Of a DNA stretch of 64,000 nucleotides, positions 43,547-56,700 are shown in pieces (the first letter of the stretch is position 1; each line of letters starts with the position of its first letter). Position numbers and translations under genes: made by a program. Location of the stretch: contig JAQOTA010000059.1 of NCBI GenBank assembly GCA_029532415.1, positions 1,116,001 through 1,180,000 of the forward strand, written 5' to 3'. The DNA comes from Marasmius tenuissimus. Taxonomy: Eukaryota; Basidiomycota; Agaricomycetes; Agaricales; Marasmiaceae. The notes below the pieces were generated by a model. It made no database searches. It saw only the letters and a list, made by a program, of their open reading frames with translations, and had not been told where the DNA came from.

Positions 43547-45187
43547 CTACAAGTTTGTCTTTCCGAGGGTGAAAGGAATTGAACTAATACCGGTGGGAGG
43601 TATCAACCCTATTTCTGTACAAACCGCAGTTATACATGACGGCGGTGTCGCGTCATACAAAGGATTCAGGACCTCCAGGTTCGGGTTCGAGTCCGGCCGA
43701 GGGGAGGACGGTGAGAACTTACTGGGGGCTACAAGTAGTAGATGTTGTTAGAACTTCACAGACATTCAGACAGAAAGCCACTTACCCAGCTCGTTCTTCC
43801 CGAAACCATCTAGCACTACGCTTTCACTGAACTTGTAGGTCTCGCAACATAACACGACGGGAACGCTGTGTTCCTTGGCCATCATTGCCACCATGGCGGT
43901 CCCTGCTCTTGAATACACACTGCCATTCGTGTGAAGAGAGTGTGCGCCGACCAGAACCATCGAAACGTCTTGGATCAGCGAAGGGAGAGAGGGAAGCAGG
44001 GCATAAGTGCATTGTATCCCAGATTGGGAGGAAGGCAAAGAGGGAGACTGAAGAGATGACAGTGAACGTAAAAGTTCTTTACCTTCGAGGAGGGGGCGCG
44101 AGTCGATGACGATAACAGAGAATTGTTTCCCACATCTATGTGCACGGAGGAGAATCTTCTCCACAATAGAAGACCTACAAATCCAAGCGTCAGAATACTG
44201 ACCAGGGAGGTGAGTGATTACCGACCGAGCGTAGGTCAAGATGACATCTCCGTCCTTTATCTTCTCTACTACCAGATCCTCAATGACCTCGTCAGCGTAG
44301 ATTATTCGATCACGGATATAGTCGTCTATCTTGCGGCAGAGAGCGTTCTTGGCCTGATTTCGACGCGTCAGAAACGCTCGCTATCGGGTGTTGACAGCCA
44401 CTCACCTCTTGTTCCGGCAAATCAATATCACTTCGACTGATCTCCAACTTCAGCTGTCTAATCGCGTTACCCATCGTGACGCTCATCGGCCGAGCCGCAA
44501 CAAGGTGGGTAATCTGAGGTGAGAGATAGGACATTAAGTGTCGAGAAAGCGTGGTATTAGGGGGAGTTGTGTAGTCTTGAATCACCTGTAAGTGCAGAAA
44601 AATTCTCAGCGAAGAATTATTTCAGGCATTCTGGAACAGACTTACGGTCTTGAAGGCAGTCAATGTGGCAATACATCTTGCGTTCGCCCCACATATTTTG
44701 AATTCTCCGAACATGAGAGCGAGTCTTGTGATAGCAGGATGAACCAAATCTCCGCCTGCGACCTTTACTTGTTTTGTAGGAAGTCCGGATAGTCCAAAGT
44801 GGGTAAATATTCGAAGACCGGTGCGAGAAGACGATGAGCTATCCCAGCATCAGCTGTCGCTCGGACAGCAGTACTTTCTGATCTAGGTCGATTGTTTTTG
44901 GGTGCAGTGGTTTTGGGCGGCGGTTTCGATGAAGATCCGGTCAAATCTTTGTGTCTTGGTCCGCCTCTCTGTTTCTGTTGCCCATTCTTCCCTCCGCCAG
45001 GTTGTTGTTTTGCGGCAGCTTTCGCAGCTCTTTGACGTTCCTGCAGTTCTCGATTTTTGGCTTTTGTTATGGATTTCTGTGATGGCTGAGAGGACGGGAG
45101 CTGAGCGGGCTGAGATTGTGCATTTTGCGATGAAGACGAAGGAGCTTGCGCATCCGTAGAGGTAACAACTGGATATGTCGCCGACAT
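43547..45187 (-). CDS. GCD2: Translation initiation factor eIF2B subunit delta
   Basis: eIF2B is the GDP-GTP exchange factor for eIF2; delta is one of its regulatory subunits. Five exons on the minus strand (44646-45187, 44406-44585, 44226-44353, 43786-44174, 43547-43728) give about 473 residues. The N-terminal part is basic and Gln/Ser/Lys-rich. Conserved motifs include CGANARCIATLTAFKTVIQDY, DYIRDRIIYADEVIEDL, ILTYARSS, VIVIDSRPLLEGKELL, DVSMVLVGAHSLHTNGSVYSRAGT and VLCCETYKFSE. A single missing base near 44770 shifts the frame just before GGDLVHPAITRLAL. As the gene should be essential, a sequencing error in an A run is the simplest explanation. Exon phases otherwise agree. Confidence 0.9.
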
Positions 45188-45920
45188 TTTGGTTTGGAAT
45201 GTCGAGCGCTGTTACCTACTTTGAACCAAGGCAATCGGGATGAGTGATCGAGTCAGGAATCATACTGGATCACGTGCGGATGTAGATGGAATGAGCGCCG
45301 AGCGCTTAGCTCAGGCTGACCAAGTTTCATAGACGCCGACCCAGGCGGCACGGCCCGCTACTGAAGACTTTTTGACTCCCCTATAGGCTATTGGTCGCTC
45401 AGCCTGCGGCGAGCTCCTCATAGGCCTCCCCCGTGCCCTTCCAGGGCCCGGATTTTTTTGTTGGAATAGTCCCGCGACAACTCGGAGGGAATCTGCTGGT
45501 AGCTACAAAGTGAAACCCTTCCCGAAATTTTGAATTGTCCCTTCAAAAAAAAAACCTCCTCCTCGTTGAGTACCCCCGATTGAACTAGGTTTCAAACTGG
45601 ACACATAGCGCTGTCGCGAGCTGGCAGCCGATCTAGAAGCTGAGAGACTGAGAGTGCAAGGAAGCGTCCAAGATCACGTCGTTCTCACGTGGTAAGTGCT
45701 TACTGGACGCCTAAATGTCACGTTTTCGTTTTCGTTGGCGGTTCTGAGGTCTGGATAAAACCCTTTTACTGATCACATCAGTAGCAGGAATTAAAGATCC
45801 GAATTTCGAAAGCTCGTTTTGAGAATCTGGCACTCCTTCTGCGTCCGATTCCGAGCTTCCCTTGTCCTCAACGTCGTCCAGATGCCCTTTACCTCTCTTG
45901 TCCACTTTGCTAGTCGATTG
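45188..45920. other. Upstream region of eIF2B delta; no gene recognised
   Basis: Includes short A and T runs. A Lys/Arg-rich minus-strand frame at 45711-45900 has no ATG and no recognised family. Confidence 0.35.
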
Positions 45921-46175
45921 ATGTCTCGCCGACCTGTACCAGCGGATTATTCTATTTGGAAACCCCCAGTTTGACCATCATTATCCGGGAGCCCCAACCG
46001 CATGACCATTTCAATTTTCCGAACACCCGCTTCAAATCACCAATATCCGCAGAGTATCGGCCAAGGCGGACTGTCCCAGGAGGCCGTCTCACCATTCCCA
46101 CATGTATCCGCTCACCAAATAATAGAGACGGACGTGGGTGAGCAACTCTTGAACGTAGGACTAGTCATATACTAG
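45921..46175 (+). pseudogene. Possible small gene with an internal stop
   Basis: An ATG at 45921 opens MSRRPVPADYSIWKPPV, then TGA at 45972-45974, after which the same frame stays open to 46175 and looks protein-like (QYPQSIGQGGLSQ). It may be a short gene with a nonsense change or an unseen intron. No family recognised. Confidence 0.25.
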
Positions 46176-48730
46176 CTAGAGACGCATAACGCAAGCCGTT
46201 CATACTTAAATTCACCTTGTGTTCCATCGCTTTCCTCTTAAGCTCGAAAGGAGGCCCAGATATCATTCGCTGCATATCATTCACTGATTATTACACCCGG
46301 ATTGGATTTACATTTACGATAACGGCGACTGAAACACTCAAATGGCAGGGCTTCGACAATGTTCAGATATCTTACCTGTCAGGAGATTTCCGAGCACACA
46401 AGCCGTTGACAGCTCGGAAGATCCGATGATCAGGTGGGGAGGGGGGGCTCCTAGAATCCAGATAGTGATGGTCACACTTGTCAATCTGGGGGTTCCCGAC
46501 AACAATAATCCCCTGTACTAGCATCCCCAAAAACCATCTCCTAAGACTATGATGCCTTGACAAACAATGAACCTACTGGGCCTCGAAGACTTCATGCCAT
46601 GGAACTCTTCCGACTTCCACCTCCCACTTGCTCCTCAATGGGCGTGGTTATTTTCAGCAGGCGCAAACACTCTGACCCCACTAGCCGCACCACCAAGAAT
46701 TACTGCGACCTGACATGGTGCCTTTCCCGTAACCCTCGCAACAGTAAGAAATCTCCCTTCCCTTCCACCAAATGCTCACCTGCATGGGTCATTAATACCC
46801 AATACGCGATACACCGTCACGTTCAGATGTTTGAGGTACAGAACCCATCAAATTTCACCTCCGAGTCGAGAATTGGTTTTGATGTCCCCGGGCTCGAGTA
46901 GTCGAAGTAAAAAAAAAAACAAACAAACGAAATGCTCTGTAGTATGAGTTCAAACCGGCGATACCGGAGAAGTGAATTCTACGCTAAAGAAACCGTGACC
47001 TATCATGCACCTTTGTTCCTCACAAACTCGATACATTGAGGATTCTCCGCCACAACTTGACCCCGAGCTCCTGGCTTCTTCGATGTATAAGTAATAGTCG
47101 TGGTCGTCAGGCCTTGAAAGTCGATACTCCTGTTACGCCTCGGCCGGAGATCTTAGGCTATATCACAGACTCGTTGATTTGGATTCACGGTCACTGGTTA
47201 CCACTGCAACTTGCCCTGTAGAGGCCCTTAGTTTCATGACAAACAGTCCACCGTGGAGGTTTCGTTCCTTGGAGACGTTCTGTTTCTCATACGGCCTACG
47301 AGAATCAATAATCTCAAAGTACAGGCGCGGAAGAGGTACTTCAGGATGAATTTCCCTGAGGCAAACTCTCAAGTGCACTATTTCCACGGGCCGGTATTAG
47401 ATCTCGACCCACGTTTGCGAACACTATAATTCGTCTCTATGCTTGATTCTAGGTAACACACCTCATCGTTCCCTCCTTCGCCTACGTCTCTTCCGATCAG
47501 CGTACGAATAAACCCCAAACAAACAGAACCCTCTTCCTCCTCTAGCAGTACGGAGCCGGGAGGAACAAGTTAAAAAACAAAAGAATTCATGATTCAGGCT
47601 CTCGCTCGTTCGCTCCTCTTAGCCACTCCCAATAAGTACATGCATCCCTCACCACCTCGGGCCCACGGTTCACGATTCGCTACTTATCGTTCCTTCACCG
47701 CTACAGCGCTACGGGCAACGGGTGTCATTACGACTGGTAATCCAGATCCCGACTCTATTCCCCAAGTTGCATGCATGCCGTCCAGATTCCGATGTCGTCA
47801 ACGGAGAAAAGAGCCAGAATTTATTCTTCCTATATCAAGTGTCTCAGGCTGAGCCTGGATCTATACACCAATATTTTCCCACATACCGTCGTGAACTCCG
47901 CGCTCCAGGATCCAACGAGTTCAGCACATTTTAGATCATTGCACGGGGGTGAAGCCGAACTAAGTTTTTCCGAGGCAGGCCATATATGTATCACGAAAGT
48001 CAGATCAACGCTTCTCACCTGCCTGTCTCTGACAAGAAAAGTGGTTACTATTCATAGTATATCCCTACGGACTATATAAATGCCTTCAATATCAAGATCT
48101 GTCACCTAATCGGTCAATTAGCAGTATCAGAATTTAGAGAGTCAACTATGGGGTGAGTCCTCTAGCTCTAGGGACTCCCGAGTAGAAGGGAATGCTCACT
48201 TCTGGTCGAGGATTCGACGGGATAGACATCTCACAGGGTGATGGGGATGGGAGTACCCATTCCGAGAACTTTTCGGCGTGTATGTTCACGAGGCTCGAGA
48301 CGGGAGAATGATAGGATGAATAGGGAACCCTAGCACGGGTCCTGGTAATAAGTAACAAGACTACGAGTTGGTACAAGTTATAACTTGGAGTTTACAAGCC
48401 ACTAAGCCAAGAAAGCAAGAGGAAGCAGTGGAAAAACAACGAAATAGGAAGACTCAGAGGGAAAAGAAAGGGCATCTGAGAAAGGGGAAGGGGTTTGTTC
48501 AAAGTAATATAAGATTCTCCTGCCATGAAGTTTACTGCTCTTATTCATAATCACTTCTCTTCCTCGCAATAAACAGAAATGGCGGGGGCCTAAGATTCCT
48601 CGGGTTATCAAAAGAATTTCTAATGGAACAAAAAAATCAGCACTTACCCATTCTCATGCGCAGTATGGTCTTGGTAAAAGGCTTGACCATCAACATGCTC
48701 TGAGTTCATCTGTCTTGGATCTGGGTGACT
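46176..48730. other. No gene recognised
   Basis: Several frames of 60 to 110 codons occur but none has a recognisable motif or a consistent exon pattern. There is an A run at 46908-46920. Confidence 0.35.
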
Positions 48731-50098
48731 TTACCCCATCTCCAAGTCCCCAGTGCTACCTAGGTGTAAAGATGGTACACCATCTGTATCCCATAAAGAG
48801 CGGTGGAAATAAACGAGAACCATTAGTGCTGTGGGGTATATTCCCTGTTAAAGAAATTGAGCAAAAAATTTGAATCATATTAGACTTGAGTTAGCATACT
48901 ACTAATAGTGTTGAAGCCTTCCAATAGATTTGCACAGCCATCTGAAATGTCATGTTTAGATCCTGGCTTCCAAATGGCATAGTTTCAAACAAAAATTGGA
49001 TGATTTTAAGAGAATGAATAAAAACTGGAGCTGAGATTGTTTGGTACTTGCCAGAAGGAAGGCATAGAAAAAACCTGATTCCAAAAGCAAGACAGCAACT
49101 CTTTCTACCCTCACTGGCCGGTATGACAACTCGAGATATTCCCGTATAGCCTTCCAGTTAGGCCTATAGAGAACCAGTCAGTGGTCACCAAAACATGATG
49201 AGATAGTGGCAAAAAATATACCAGGTGGTGTAGCCAATCACCATGGTTGCCACAATGTTTGTTGCAATGGATAGTGCATATGTCGCTGGAAGAAATGGTT
49301 GGCATTCTGGATTCACGAATGGCATGTGAGCAGCAACAAAACATTCAATCCAGCCAAATGCTGCAACTGTCACAGCAAGTTGAAAGACCACCAACAGCAG
49401 TATGACTTGCTTCTTCCTGCCAGATAATGCACAAGCTCTCCAAACAACAATGGCATCACCAATGACAAACTTTGACTGAATCATGAGCCACCCCTTAATT
49501 TGAAACAGAGTGAAAAGGGGCTCACTGCTGCTGGGAATAAGACAAAATGCATTTCCATCAGTATATGGAACTTTTCAATGTAAGCATCATTTGTTGCTTC
49601 AAAGGATGTGCCAACATTGTTCACAAGAAGACGCTGAATCCCCGCAATGATGTACACCATTGTGCAACAAAGGTCTGTGGTTGCTAGAAGGAATAAAATG
49701 ACCACAGACGCATCAAGAATCACTCTAGCATGCTTGATTCCACCCTTTCGGCTTGCTCCAGGATCAGCACAATCTGCATGAGAGATTTAGAATAAATGCT
49801 TACCGCCACAGAATGGTAATGGTTGCCAGAGTAAGCACCATGTGAATGCCTGAATGGTCATTAGTGATTTAAAAAATGACCACAATCACACAAGCTCACC
49901 GTAGATGATTCCGATTGCCAAAACCTCACCAAAGAACCGGATGAGGTCGAGGCCGTACCAACTAAGCTGTTGACTCTCGTTCGAGACCTGAGTCTCCTTG
50001 TCGAAAGTGAACTTTCCATCTTGATCGTGGCAAACTGGGTGATGGGTGAGTTTGGTTGACGGTGGTAGGGAAAGACAGGCAACTGTACTCGTGGTCAT
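48731..50098 (-). CDS. Seven-exon multi-pass membrane protein, basidiomycete-type family
   Basis: Seven exons on the minus strand (49900-50098, 49804-49849, 49526-49751, 49222-49475, 49048-49163, 48886-48941, 48731-48844) splice with matching phases to 336 residues. About six or seven hydrophobic segments are visible. The hallmarks GDAIVVWRACAL in the middle and a late GIYPTALMVLVYF helix are typical of a large family of hypothetical seven-helix proteins in Agaricomycetes, some of which are suggested receptors. One donor (GTCTAA, exon 6) is unusual. No damaging change was found. Substrate or ligand unknown. Confidence 0.75.
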
Positions 50099-52410
50099 GT
50101 GGCTGACTTGCGGAACCTATATACATTGTTTCTTGCACCTCTCTTCGCCCTTTGTATTCATCATCCGTGGTCCGGTCATGAGACTATTACTACTTACGCC
50201 ACGTCCTCGAATTCGGAGGTTTGTATTGATGATAGGAGCCAGTGATCCTGCCACCACTGTTTTACTTAATATCCCCCCGAGAGCTTGTTTTGAAGTAGTT
50301 ACGCGCGTTATTTGGATCAGTGCTGTGGCTTGTACTCAGTGTCGAGACACCGTCGCCTCTAACCGGTTAGTACTGACCGTGAGGTATAACTATATATCAA
50401 GTCGTTCAGTTGAGCACAATTGTTGAACTGTCACTCAGCGGGGATCATATTCCTGAAACTGGGCCGCTAGGACCCTACTATATTGGAAGACATCTCAAAG
50501 ATTGCAAAAACCCGAACGGTCAACCATGTCCGCGTTCTGACACGTTCTGGCGGTGTTAAGTAGCCCGACCCATGTACATCAGCGCGCTTTTCCCGATCAT
50601 ACCTTGATTCTGGCATCCCTGGGATTACACTTTGAACGAACTGGGTGACGAACGTGAAGTTGCACGCGTAATCCCCAATATGAGCATGCTTACCAAGATT
50701 GAGATCGACCCTCCAACTCCCATTATGCGCATGTCGTGACCGGGAATGAACGAGGAAAAATCGCAGCGGTGGTCACCAACGGGTTCAAGGGAATGAGTAT
50801 GCTTACTGTAGAAGATCCCAGTCGTCATAATTTCGACTAAAGACAGTACGAGGTTTCTACCGTATCTTTTGAGCAAGAACTCCCATGATCTGTGCCACCG
50901 TAAGTTGGGAGCTAAAGCCTAGTAATGCTCCACAACGAGTATCATGATATGATTATGTTGGCCACGATCAGTGGTAATGAACTAGGGTAACAGCCTATGT
51001 ATGTCCGGTAATCAGAACTTTGATCATCCAGAATGCTCGAGATCATCACGATACAGGATGAATGTATGACCTAGGTAATTCCTGGCTTCAGAGCGGGATT
51101 GAGTGAAAAAATTAACTATATCAAAGGATATCACTTAGCTCATCAAGTCTTGAATCTGGATGCCACCGCATCAAACTATAGCTCGATTTCGGGAACCAAG
51201 ATTCAATTGACGAGTAGATCGGGTATCGGTAGAACAGTAAAATCTGGATTGTGAGCCCCCTTCCTATTAAGCCTGACCATTTCCCCTTGTGACGAGGAGG
51301 GCTAAGGCGTGTTTGATCAAGAAGGGCCTTCGGAACAGACTGCGGAAGGAATTTTCCGTATCAATTTTCCGTATAATAAACTTGACCACCACTATTTCGG
51401 AATGAGGAAAATCAGTGAGTTGGAATTGACACAGCTCAAAGATAAAAGCAGACTCTCTGATGAGATTGATATCTTCTTTTGCTCGAAGGACAGCAGATGA
51501 CATCCAACGCACAGAAGATCGTACACAAAAATGCGGCATCGATGAAGCCCATACAGCTTCGGAAAAGTCAGCTCAGCACACTCTAATTTTCCCGGGCCGT
51601 TGGGAACCAGCACCTTAACCAGCACCTTAACCAGCACTGCCAGCTCGAGGCGCGACTCTAAAATCATTGACTTTCAGTTCCAACTCCGGCTACCTAGTTC
51701 CTTCTTTGATCCGGTTATAGCTAAGCTGATTGAAGCCGACTCGAGTCAGAGCTGCGTAATGTCATTATGCAGCATGAACAAGGCATCCACCATGCGTCCT
51801 TCCTTCTGACAAGCACGCAGAGGAGCAGTCCCTACGGTATAAGACCAAGTCCCGATCAATCGAGCATCAACAAACGAAAAAGGGAAAAAATGAACTACAT
51901 ACCAGACTTGTTTGAATATCGGGCGTCACTGAAACCATCCGCATCAAAACCTGTAACTCAACAAAATTTACAGTCGCCGTTGCCGATTGGAGGGGTTCTC
52001 TCCTCCGAGGCAAAGGTTTCGGCCAAGGCATCTAACTCCAGCATTTTGACCAATGACATCGTTGAAGTGTGTTCTAATTTGAGCCCTAGTTGTTCAAATA
52101 CGTGGGCAAATAAAATTATGGATCAATTTTCTGATTTCTGATGCTTCAAATGCGAGAGTGCAAAGAGCAATAGTTGATTTTTCATGCGAAACAGCAGACC
52201 TTACTAGCACGAGTCGGAAAATCCCGCAAAACCAATATGCCTAGAAATCGAGACATACCTTAGTTATATTCTTTCCCCTCGTAGGCAAGATCAACGAGAA
52301 ATCAGAGTTAAATGCTCGCCAAGCGCTGAGAAATGATGGGTAAAGGTGGCGGCAAATACGACTAGAGTGTTGGACGTTTATACATGACACCGATGTGTAG
52401 CCTATCCCAG
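50099..52410. other. No gene recognised; small tandem repeat
   Basis: Two and a half copies of a 12-base unit (AGCACCTTAACC) lie at about 51609-51637. A plus-strand frame at 51890-52141 has an ATG but no recognisable motif. Confidence 0.35.
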
Positions 52411-52500
52411 TCCACCCCAAACATCTCCGAATCCACCCCAAAAACTTCCGAATCCACATCAAACATCTCCAAAGCCGCATCAAACACGTCTAAAGCCACC
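52411..52500. repeat. Tandem repeat, about four units of 21 bp
   Basis: Units of the form TCCACCCCAAACATCTCCGAA are repeated with changes. The length is a multiple of three, so on the minus strand they read as a seven-residue repeat (GVDSEMF-like), but no gene is established there. Confidence 0.75.
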
Positions 52501-52653
52501 TGCAACCACTCGAGTCGTTGAACACACCTCGCCCTCCCCTGTGAAATGTCCAAAACACCCACCGAATGGGCGGAGCCGCCGTCTACATTCACCAATTTCA
52601 TGTTCCTATATCTACAACCCGCGTATTGTGTGCCGATCTTTTCGCAAAGGGCT

Positions 52654-52820
52654 GTGAGCTTGAAATGCGCATCCGGGAAAAGGGAAAGAGAGAATGACTC
52701 AACTTGTCAGGTGCCTAAAGTATTCCTTCTGCTCTCTCCGGACTCCTGGCCACTGCCCACATGACGTCACGCAACGCTTGTACCTGATACTTCAACTAAC
52801 AACTTGAACTCAAACCATCA
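52654..52820. repeat. Third copy of the oxidase promoter block, with TGACGTCA at 52762-52769
   Basis: Matches 30980-31110 and 42222-42380, including GAAATGCGCATC, GGGAAAAGGGAAAGAG, CTTGTCAGGTGCCTAAA and ACATGACGTCA. No oxidase exons are attached, so this is an orphan promoter. Copia-C lies 0.27 kb to the right. Confidence 0.75.
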
Positions 52821-53087
52821 TGACTCTTCTTTTTCAAAGTACCAGCACGACTCTTACGCGTCAATGGGAAACCTCGAGCTCTGGCCTCGAATTCTCAGTC
52901 TCTGGCAAAGCACGAAATTCTAGACTCCATGCATTCATGCGCTACCATTCAAGTCACTGTCGCTCGCTCGCTTCAAAAAAATTGTCAGTCTGGGTTGGAC
53001 TGATGATCTTTCCTTCGTCTCACGATCTTCTCTTGGGTATCAAAAAACATCAAAGCAAAGAATGCTTGATGGTAAATGGTCTCACTG

Positions 53088-53408
53088 TGTTGAATCCGTG
53101 GACTATAATTAGATCCCGGAATATCCGAAGTCCCGATTCATACTTCCCGCCATTGTATTATGCGGGACAATGCATTCGCTATTGTCTTATTCTTCATTGT
53201 TCACTATGCTCATATGTACAATTCTATTGTCGTCTCTATATGGTAGTTCTATTGTCTCTACATGTATATAAGCTCGTAGTTATCTACATGAATCTATAGT
53301 GTGCTTGAGCTTCTACGTCTCGCCTCTAACCTCTCTAAACTCCTCTCTGGTAAGTAGTAGTGTAGCCATGTTGTAGTCCTCTGCGCTAGGCGTCATGCCG
53401 GCTCATCA
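53088..53408 (+). repeat. 5' LTR of Copia-C
   Basis: 321 bp from TGTTGAATCC to GGCTCATCA, with a GTATATAAG box. No difference from the 3' LTR was found by eye. Confidence 0.96.
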
Positions 53409-53421
53409 GGTTATGGGCCCC
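53409..53421 (+). promoter_or_regulatory. Primer-binding site of Copia-C
   Basis: GGTTATGGGCCCC directly after the LTR, identical to families A and B. Confidence 0.85.
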
Positions 53422-53705
53422 GGTTAGCCCGACTACAATGACGAGCGCCTTAATGGCTGCTGTCAGCGACGAGCGCCCCTAGGCTGCTGTCATCGGCTAG
53501 CTAGGCTAGACCTGCATGTTGCCATCGACCTCTTAATTGAGTGCCCGATCTATGGCATTGATGTACGTCCTTCGACGACATCGGATCTAAAGGATCCAAT
53601 GCTCCTCGTTGAGCATAGCGCCTTAATGGCTGCTCCCTGTGTTGATTAGACGCATGCTGATGCTGTCTTTTCTAGATCCAACACCAAACCTAACCTCTTA
53701 CTACC

Positions 53706-56700
53706 ATGTTCGACGTTAAGAAATTCTTCTCCGGTCGCTTCGACGGCACTGGATTCCGCCAGACCTATAACGGCGAAATGGAAGCTGTTACCAAGGCTCA
53801 AGGCCTCTATCGTCACCTCACTGGTGCGGCTAAGAAGCCTACGTACCCGCTGGGGGAACCCATTGTTCCGACCATTACGGTCACTACTCCCCCTGGTGGA
53901 ACTGCTCCGCCTGCAGCTGGAACTGACAGTGACGACGAACCTGATCGTCACCCTCCCACCGATGCTCAGATCACGGCGTACAATACTGCGCTAGAAGCAT
54001 GGGAGGAAAAAGACCTCCAGCTGATGGGTATCATTCAGTTGACTTCTACGAAGGAAGTCTTTGAACCTCTCAAGGACATGGACGCTGCCAAAGCCTGGTC
54101 CACCATCGTCACCACCTATGGCGAACCAACTCTGTCTGCCATTTATGGCGACTTCGTCAAGCTGGTGTCTTTCCGGCTTACCACCAGCCATCCCCAGGCT
54201 GGCATCGCCAAGTTCAAACACTACATTGAACGTCTTGCCGAGGTCGGGGTTGAACTCCCCGAGTTGATCAAAGCCCTCCTTCTCATCGCAGCTATTCCTC
54301 CCGAATGGGACGCCACTTCCTCCAAGTCCCTTCATGACTTTGATAGGGATCCTGACAGCTCCAGCGCCCTCACCGTCGCCGACGTTCATGAAGCCATCAT
54401 GATCGAATACGAGCGCCAGAACCCTCAGCTTGCCAACCGCCTCTCTGCGGTCAAGCGTGCTGGCAACCGCAAGCCATCTTTTGGTCAGCAGCAGCGTCCA
54501 CCGCAGCAACGTCAGCAGCGTGGACAGCAGCAGCGTGGTCAACAGCGTCAACCACAGCAGCAGCAACAGCAACGCTCTTCTTCGAACCAGAACAACGGTA
54601 AGAAGAAGAAGCAGCAGCAGCGTGGTACCCGCGGTGGTATCAACCAGCATCAGGGTCCCGGCAACGCCGGCGGTAACAACGGTGGTAACAATCGGTCGCA
54701 TGGTCACTCTCATCTGGCATCCTATGCATCCGTCGTAGCTTCCCCCGCTCCAATCCGTCCTTATTCCTCAATCACGGACCGCAGGGAACGTATCGCGTTG
54801 AACACGGTCAACAACTCCTTGCGCGCTGAGATCGCCAGCGCCCCTCCTGTTCGCGCTATGCGATCACCGCCCCCAGCTCACTTCACCGGTCACTGGGACA
54901 AGTCTTGTGACAGCACTGTCCCTCAGCCAGCTGTCAAGAAGAACCCGGCTGCTATGCAGTCCTTCACTGGTTTCAAGCCATCTCAGTCAGTATTCGATGA
55001 TGTCCGTGGAGCACGTTCCCTTGCTGACAGACTTGGTGCCCCTAAGACGGCGCGGTATCTCAAACCCTTCGAACAGATCGTCACGTCCGCCACCAATCGT
55101 TCGCTCCAGGACCGCATTGAACAACCACGTGCGTCCTCGTCCAAGCGTCTTTTGGAGGATGATGAGGGATATGAGGGAGCCGGATCTCCTTCTTCTACTT
55201 CTTCTAAACGCTCTCGTAGCGCTGATCCTGATGAAGATGTAGAGATGGACTGGGGATCTGACGACGGTATGGAAGACATGACCTCTCTATTCGGTAATGA
55301 TGTTGACAACGATATTGCCGAAGCTGCAGGGGTTGAGGACGTCCCGGATGAAGTCTCTCTTGGATCGTTCCACGATGACAGGCAAGTTCCTTATATTGAC
55401 CTGCTTTCCCAATCTGATGCAACCTTACAGCGATGCTCACAACTAGTTGGTATCAGTAGTTCGCGTCGTAGTCGTAGTGATCTGGCATCACTTGTATCAT
55501 ATTGCAATGCTATCTCCACCCACTTCGTGGGTTGTACTCAGTGCAAGGGAAAGAAAAGTGTGAACAACGCACAGGGTTGGCTCCTTGATTCTGGTGCCTC
55601 CTCTCATTTCACGAATGATTTAAATGATTTCGCTGAATATGAATTGCTTGATGGTCCTATCGTAAATACTGCGAATAAGGGCAACCCTATACAGATCAAG
55701 GGTAAAGGCACAGTCTTCATTAAGCATAATGTTGAAGGACATGACGGGAAACTTACTGAGCGTGTTTCGCGACTCTATCCTGTCTATTACATACCTCAAT
55801 TAGACATACGTCTACTATCAATGGGAGAGTTCCTTCAAGATGGTCTATCAATTCGTGGAAACGCGAAGAAGTTAGCCTTCTACTCATCACAGCGACGACA
55901 GTCGCTTGTTTCCTACCCTCATATGCCTGGTCAAACCATTTATTGGGTACACTCGCGGAAAGCATCTGCTGAGTCTTTAATGGCCAAGTCGGTCGTTTAT
56001 AACGTCGACTACGATATTGAGCACAGACACTTTGGGCATCCATCAGATAAAGCCCTTAATAAAGCTCGGAAACATACGCAAGGTTTCCCACTTGACCTTA
56101 GGATGCCTACTAAGAAGACACCTCTGTGTTGTGGTTGTGCTGAAGGCAAGATGCATGAGAAATCGTTCCCCAACTCTAAAACGAGAGCTTCTAAACTGTT
56201 TGAACGCATACATTCGGATTTGAAGTCGTACCCGGCTGAATCGTATCACCGGTACAAGTACTACATCTCTTTTCTCGATGACTGCACGTCCTACGTTTGG
56301 ACCTCCAAGCTCAAGACGAAAGACGAGGCAGTACCCGCTTTGAGGGACTTCCTTACTATGGTCAAGACGCAATTCAATGCTGTTGTCAAGACCTGGATGT
56401 CCGATGAAGGGGGAGAGTACAAAGGAGATAAGTTTGATGCAGTACTGAAAGAGTATGGGATCCAAAGGGATCAAAGCATACCGTATACACCACAGCAAAA
56501 CGGTCGTGCTGAACGATTCAACAGGACTATTCATGAGAAGGCTGAAGCTCTTCGCTTTGAAGCTTGCATGCCTCAGTCCTGGTGGGAATTCTGCCATGTG
56601 CACGCCGTCCACCTCTACAATCGTACTCCTGTGCAACGTTTGAGCTGGCGAACTCCGTTCGAAATGCTTTACGGCGAAGCACCTGATGTTTCACATCTCC

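Noticed and set aside
43684..43694. GGTTCGAGTCC, a perfect tRNA B-box-like motif
   Set aside because: It lies inside the last exon of eIF2B delta and no A-box or cloverleaf can be folded around it.
51767..52141. Open frame of 124 codons
   Set aside because: It reads from a non-ATG codon; the first ATG (51890) leaves about 83 residues with no recognisable features.
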